Positions 59,566 to 64,000 of a stretch of DNA of 64,000 bases are shown here, in pieces (within the stretch, counting starts at the first letter, position 1; each line of letters starts with the position of its first letter). The translations under genes were made by a program, and so were the position numbers. The notes below the pieces were generated by a model that did no database searches, was not told the DNA's origin, and worked only from the letters and a program-made list of their open reading frames with translations. Origin of the DNA: Siphonodentalium dalli (taxonomy: Eukaryota > Mollusca > Scaphopoda > Gadilida > Siphonodentaliidae); the NCBI GenBank assembly GCA_032622095.1, contig CP136061.1, forward strand, positions 261,920,077 to 261,984,076. The letters run 5' to 3'.

Positions 59566-59886
59566 TATTAAAGGGGGACTGAATACTAAATCCGGTCATT
59601 TATGGGACGATCTCCTTCTATACTCAACAGAATACATGTATATGCATAATTGAATTAATTTGAGCCACGGATTAATGCAAAATACACTCATGTGAACGAT
59701 GCAAAACACATGGTAATTATAATAAAAATTGAGTTTATATATATATATCTTTAATTATAAACTCATATTCATTATAATTTAATACCATGTTGTTTTGCAC
59801 TAATCCATGGCTCAAATTCATTCATTCATTTGTTGCATATATTCTGTTGAGCATAAAAAGAGATGGTCCCATAAACGGCCGATTAA
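59566..59886. mobile_element. Family F foldback element, complete
   Basis: Both arms present: GGTCATTTATGGGACGATCT … GAATTAATTTGAGCCACGGA … and return CCATGGCTCAAATTCATTCA … GAGATGGTCCCATAAACGGCC. The axis is an (AT)n-containing loop near 59740. Confidence 0.78.
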
Positions 59887-59975
59887 AATATCAATGTTAA
59901 CCAAAGCAGAGCTATAAGATTAGTGATACATGTACTGTATTTCAATTAACAGTATCAATACAAGCACATACAGCA

Positions 59976-60095
59976 TGTTAGGCCAATGCATTCTCTTATA
60001 TATGCGAGGCGACCTATGGTCTCCGTATACAGAGAATGCATTGGCACAGGGTATATGGGTTGATACAAAAATCGACCTGGCACTCAAAGGGTTAA
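59976..60095 (-). mobile_element. Family B MITE, half element
   Basis: Module 59983-60042 with damaged centre, then GGGTATATGGGTTGATACAA … CCTGGCACTCAAAGGGTTAA. Confidence 0.75.
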
Positions 60096-60347
60096 CAAAG
60101 TATATATTTGAATAGCTTATTATTAATTTGGAATTTTGGAGGGATGTTCAGGTGATAAAAGCAGACGACAGACAGATGAAAAGATAATACAAGCGCTAAA
60201 AAGGATTTCTATCAATTGGTGGGAAATGTTCAAATGGTAAGTTCAACAAACGACCTACTAATACTAGTATAGGTGAGTATTTAGTATATAAAGGGTTTCA
60301 GGGGCAGTAAGGTGGAATAGTGTAGTCGGTATAAACCACCTGGTGCA

Positions 60348-60692
60348 TTAACCCTTTACCCAACAAACTGGCCAAAACCGGCCAAATAAAGCTTCAACAG
60401 CCTAAAATATCTTCGGTCTGTCTCTATAGAACCATACAAATATGGATATCATTGGAACCGGCTCATTGACCACATTGTGATAGTTACAGTTATACCCTGT
60501 GCCAATGCATTCTCTTATATATGCGAGTCGACCATAGGTCGCCTCGCATATATAAGAGAATGCATTGGCCTAAAAAAATCTTTAACAATTTTATAATTTT
60601 TAATGTGTTATATATGCGAGGCGACCTATGGTCAACTCGCATATATAAGAGAATGCATTGGCACAGGGCCCTTTTGTTGGGTAAAGGGTTAA
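60348..60692 (+). mobile_element. Family A MITE (copy 7)
   Basis: TTAA-flanked. First module 60502-60568 is whole; the second (about 60606-60662) has lost its left arm from CCAATG through CTCT. Confidence 0.86.
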
Positions 60693-60799
60693 AATATCAA
60701 TGTTAACCAAAGCAGATCACGCCGTATTTCAACTATCAATACAAGTACAAACAGAACCCATCTGAATAAGTCTGAAATGACAGGAGACTCCTGAAATAT

Positions 60800-61004
60800 T
60801 GCGAACACCCTGTACCAAATCATTCTCTTATATACATGTATGCGAGGCTCCCTACGGGAGAATGGTTATATAAGAGAATACATTGGCCTACCAATATTTA
60901 CTTTGACCTCGATTCTCTTATATGAGTCTCGCAGATATAAAATAATGCACTGGCACAGGATCTTTAATGCTGCTCCAGCGCAGCTCCCATCATGAAAGAG
61001 TTAA
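60800..61004. mobile_element. Family D MITE, left end lost
   Basis: CACCCTGTACCAAATCATTC … GGCTCCCTACGGGAG centre … CAGGATCTTTAATGCTGCTC … CATCATGAAAGAGTTAA. Confidence 0.7.
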
Positions 61005-62090
61005 GGGCAGGAAAAGGGGGGCTTAGGTATCGTGGATAATTCCATTGTATGTAGATATCAGTGACCCCCCCCCCCCCCCCAACCAGTATACAGTAAATCA
61101 CCTGCAGTATAGGTCTGGAGTCACACCCATTCCAGATGTCCCTGAGAGCATACACCGCACAAGACACTGACACATTTATTCACCCAATCCTTATTAAACT
61201 GTAGACAGTAGACAGTGTAGTGTTAGAAGGCTGGAGACAGGAAGAAATTTATTGACATCAAATGGAAACTTAAGTACCCGATATAACGATAATATTGTGT
61301 ATTCATTTAAGGCCAATGACTCAATAGCATGAATAGCACACAGGGCTATGCCACATTATTAAAGTATGGATTGCCCAAAAAAAAAAATCTTACTAGACAT
61401 GAAAATTAATACAATAATTTTCCACTTTCGAGATCCACTTTTTAAAGTACAATTGTGTAACTTACCCTCAGCATGACAAAATATATCTGTGAAACGTTTC
61501 ACTCCTATTTGTTGTTACTGAGATACATGGCAGAATGATATATGCGAGGGAAATGACACATTTAACACGCACACCATATAGAGTAAGAAAATAAGTGTAC
61601 CTCACTGGAATACGATATCCTAATTTGAAATGTTAAACTTTCATGGACCACATGGGTGGGCGTACGGAGTCAGTTGACATCAAATGACGATAAATCATGT
61701 CCACTTCTGGAGGAGTTCTCGTACAATATCCTGAACATGCATACAGAAATGTTGACATTGAGGACTGTGTCAAAACTACTGGGTAATACAGATGGTATTA
61801 CCGCTATGGATGACCCAAGAAATCATGTGATTCGCATGTTAATTTTTAGACAGTGACTCATTTGTCTGTGATGAGAGAAATTGTCATTATTTCAGAAACA
61901 GGAAACCTTAATATATAGCTGACGAAAGAGCAAATTTATGGCGAATCCTCAGATGAAGAGTACTATATGTAATACCAGCACTTGACAAGAATATTTAACG
62001 ATTGCTAGACTCTCCACCAGTATATTTAACATCTACTCATACCACCAACAGGTTCTATTTTCAAACATATTATGCCACAACAGGACATGA
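61005..62090. other. No gene recognised; one poly-C tract
   Basis: C run near 61064-61080, otherwise low-copy. Short open frames lack any recognised domain. Confidence 0.35.
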
Positions 62091-62095
62091 GTCAC

Positions 62096-62495
62096 ATAAC
62101 CCTTTACCCAATAGAACGGCCCTGTGCCAATGCATTCTCTTATATATGCGAGTCGACCATAGGTCGCCTCGCATATATAAGAGAATGCATTGGCTTAACA
62201 CATTAAAAATTATAAAATTGTTAAAGAATGTAAGAAAAAATGGTAAAAAGTGTTAAAAAAAGATTTTTTTTAGGCCAATGCATTCTCTTATATATGCGAG
62301 GCGACCTATGGTCGACTCGCATATATAAGAGAATGCATTGGCACAGGGTATAACTGTAACCATCACAATGTGGTCAATGAGCCGGTTCCAATGATACCCA
62401 TATTTGTATGGTTCTATTGAGACAGACCGAAGATATTTTAGGCTGTTGAAGCTTTATTTGGCCGGTTTTGGCCGGTTTGTTGGGTAAAGGGTTAA
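62096..62495 (-). mobile_element. Family A MITE (copy 8)
   Basis: Left ATAA (mutated TTAA) then CCCTTTACCCAATAGAACGG; right TTGTTGGGTAAAGGGTTAA. Modules 62127-62193 and 62275-62341. Confidence 0.87.
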
Positions 62496-62604
62496 CACAC
62501 GAGGTGAAATTATAAATATATAAATGAATATGAAATTGAGTAATTTTTACTAAAAAAAATGCTGAGACATTTCTCGCAACCCCATGAATCTTAAAAACTG
62601 GGAG

Positions 62605-62725
62605 TTAACCCTTTCATGCCAGAGCTGGCTGGCGCAGCATTAAAGACCCTGTGCCAATGCATTCTCTTATATACATGTATGCGAGTCGGCCAAGAATATA
62701 TAAGAGAATGAAATGGCCTAACAAC
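62605..62725. mobile_element. Family D MITE, left half
   Basis: TTAACCCTTTCATGCCAGAG … GCGCAGCATTAAAGACCCTG, then a damaged module (AGTCGGCCAAGAATATATAA) and break. Confidence 0.68.
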
Positions 62726-62754
62726 TGTAGAATGTATGTCCATTACTACATAGA

Positions 62755-62900
62755 TGCTACCCACATTGTAGGCTAGCATCACCAAACTCACCCTCTGGGT
62801 ACCTCATTCTGCTTAGGCTTCATCTTCTGGGAATTATCTAGTCTCAAATTAACATTGGTTTTAGTTACTTTTTAGATTCTGTTCAGTTTCTATATATCCT
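62755..62900. mobile_element. Family H fragment, inner part
   Basis: GATGCTACCCACATTGTAGG … TCACCCTCTGGGTACCTCAT … GCTTCATCTTCTGGGAATTA … GTTCAGTTTCTATAT. No ends. Confidence 0.65.
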
Positions 62901-63250
62901 GAGGTTAATGTTGACACAGATCAGATCTACAGGTACCATTAACAGAAAAACACAATGATTTTCCTCCTTAAGGCACCATTGTGAATGAAACTTTGTTTTT
63001 ATAACCAATTAAGCCTTTGATTAAGCCATTACTTTATTTAGTTTCTAAGGACACTGGTTTTGCATTATAAGAATTGTCTACATTCTGTCTATTTATTGAA
63101 TTGACAAACGATGCAGCCTACAGGTGAATACTGATAAATGAATAATTCATGAGTGAATGCAACAGATTATGAATATTAATTAGGTGACAAATTACTGGTG
63201 TTTGTATCACATTACGCAGGGATGTGTTAACAGCTGTTGCATAACAAAGA
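62900..63250. other. No feature recognised
   Basis: A+T-rich low-copy sequence. Confidence 0.3.
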
Positions 63251-63254
63251 AACA

Positions 63255-63790
63255 GTTGGCACAATGTTGCATGGAATGACTGACAGCATAAACACCATCT
63301 GGTTAAGAGCTAACCATCTGGTTGGGGAAATATGAATGGTGGATGTCAAAACTAATGTTAAATATTTCTTTGAAGCAGAGGGGATATTAAGGACAGGGGG
63401 TTATCGAAAGGGGTGGGGGTGGCAGAATGTTGCATGGAATAACTGACAGTATAAACAAAATCTGGTTAAGAGCTAACCATCTGGGTTGGGGAAATATGAA
63501 TGGTGGATGTCAAAACTAATGTTAAATATTTCTTTGAAGCAGAGGGGATATTAAGGACAGGGGGTTATCGAAAGGCGTGGGGTTATAGAAAGGGGTGGGG
63601 GTGGCAGAATGTTGCATGGAATAACTGACAGTATAAACAAAATCTGGTTAAGAGCTAACCATCTGGGTTGGGAAATATGAATGGCGGCTGTCAAAACTAA
63701 TGTTAAATATTTCTTTGAAGCCGAGGGGATATTAAGGGCAGGGGTATTTGGAGTGGGGAGGGATGTTGTTTTATGTGTTGCATGGATTAA
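63255..63790. repeat. 160-180-bp tandem repeat, 3 copies and part of a fourth
   Basis: AATGTTGCATGGAATAACTG … CATCTGG … AATATGAATGGTGGATGTCA … TATTTCTTTGAAGCAGAGGG begins near 63262, 63425 and 63606; a last partial copy starts near 63777. Lengths differ by extra GAAAGG(G/C)GTGGGG units. Confidence 0.92.
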
Positions 63791-64000
63791 CTATTAAATA
63801 GCATAACACCAAGGGAGGCTTACTCGAAATGTTATCTTTGTCAAAATTAAATGTTACGATATTCAGTGAACAACCTTGAGATAGGAATTGTTTGGGACAG
63901 TGCTGTTGAATATGTTCTTGTTCTGAATTTTTTATTTCTGTACCTACTGACGATTACCATATATATGAGCATCATTATTACTCAATCTTAATGAAAAATC

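Overview
The window reads as non-coding-rich nuclear DNA of an animal. It is A+T rich, has a multi-exon gene with canonical GT/AG introns, and is densely packed with short non-autonomous DNA transposons and tandem repeats. The one clear host gene is the 5' part of a plexin receptor gene, on the minus strand at the left end. Repeated TACATGTA-type motifs and the MITE load would suit a marine invertebrate such as a mollusc or another lophotrochozoan. That placement is only an inference, and nothing here fixes the species.

Layout. Positions 423-7020 hold three plexin coding exons (minus strand, 382 + 70 + 42 codons, all introns phase 0) that encode a signal peptide and almost all of the Sema domain. 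The gene runs off the left edge. Its introns contain MITEs and a 13-copy 59-bp minisatellite, and a 46-bp tandem duplication covers its first splice donor. From 7.7 kb to the right end almost everything identifiable is repetitive. At 8.5-10 kb lies a large foldback element with another element nested in it. The C-terminal end of a non-LTR retrotransposon reverse transcriptase is at 12.1-12.7 kb. Further right are many MITE copies and tandem arrays: 33-bp at 17 kb, 90-bp at 21 kb, 56-bp at 46-47 kb, 65-bp at 48 kb and about 170-bp at 63.5 kb. An open frame at 53.8-54.2 kb may be an unrecognised exon.

Mobile elements. I name the families by letter. A, B and D are TTAA-flanked elements whose ends start CCCTTT (piggyBac-like). 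C is probably TA-flanked and starts TGTGACC. H has 8-bp target duplications and CAAGCCT ends (hAT-like). T is a near-perfect TA-flanked palindrome with CAGTAATGCCC ends (mariner-like). E, F and G are other dispersed or foldback repeats. Families A, B and C have different ends but carry the same 67-bp palindrome, which I count 31 times; family D carries a variant with a changed centre. This shared module is the most unusual structure in the window.

Most short open frames here are translations of the palindromes or tandem arrays and are not genes. No autonomous transposase, tRNA, rRNA or CRISPR array was seen.
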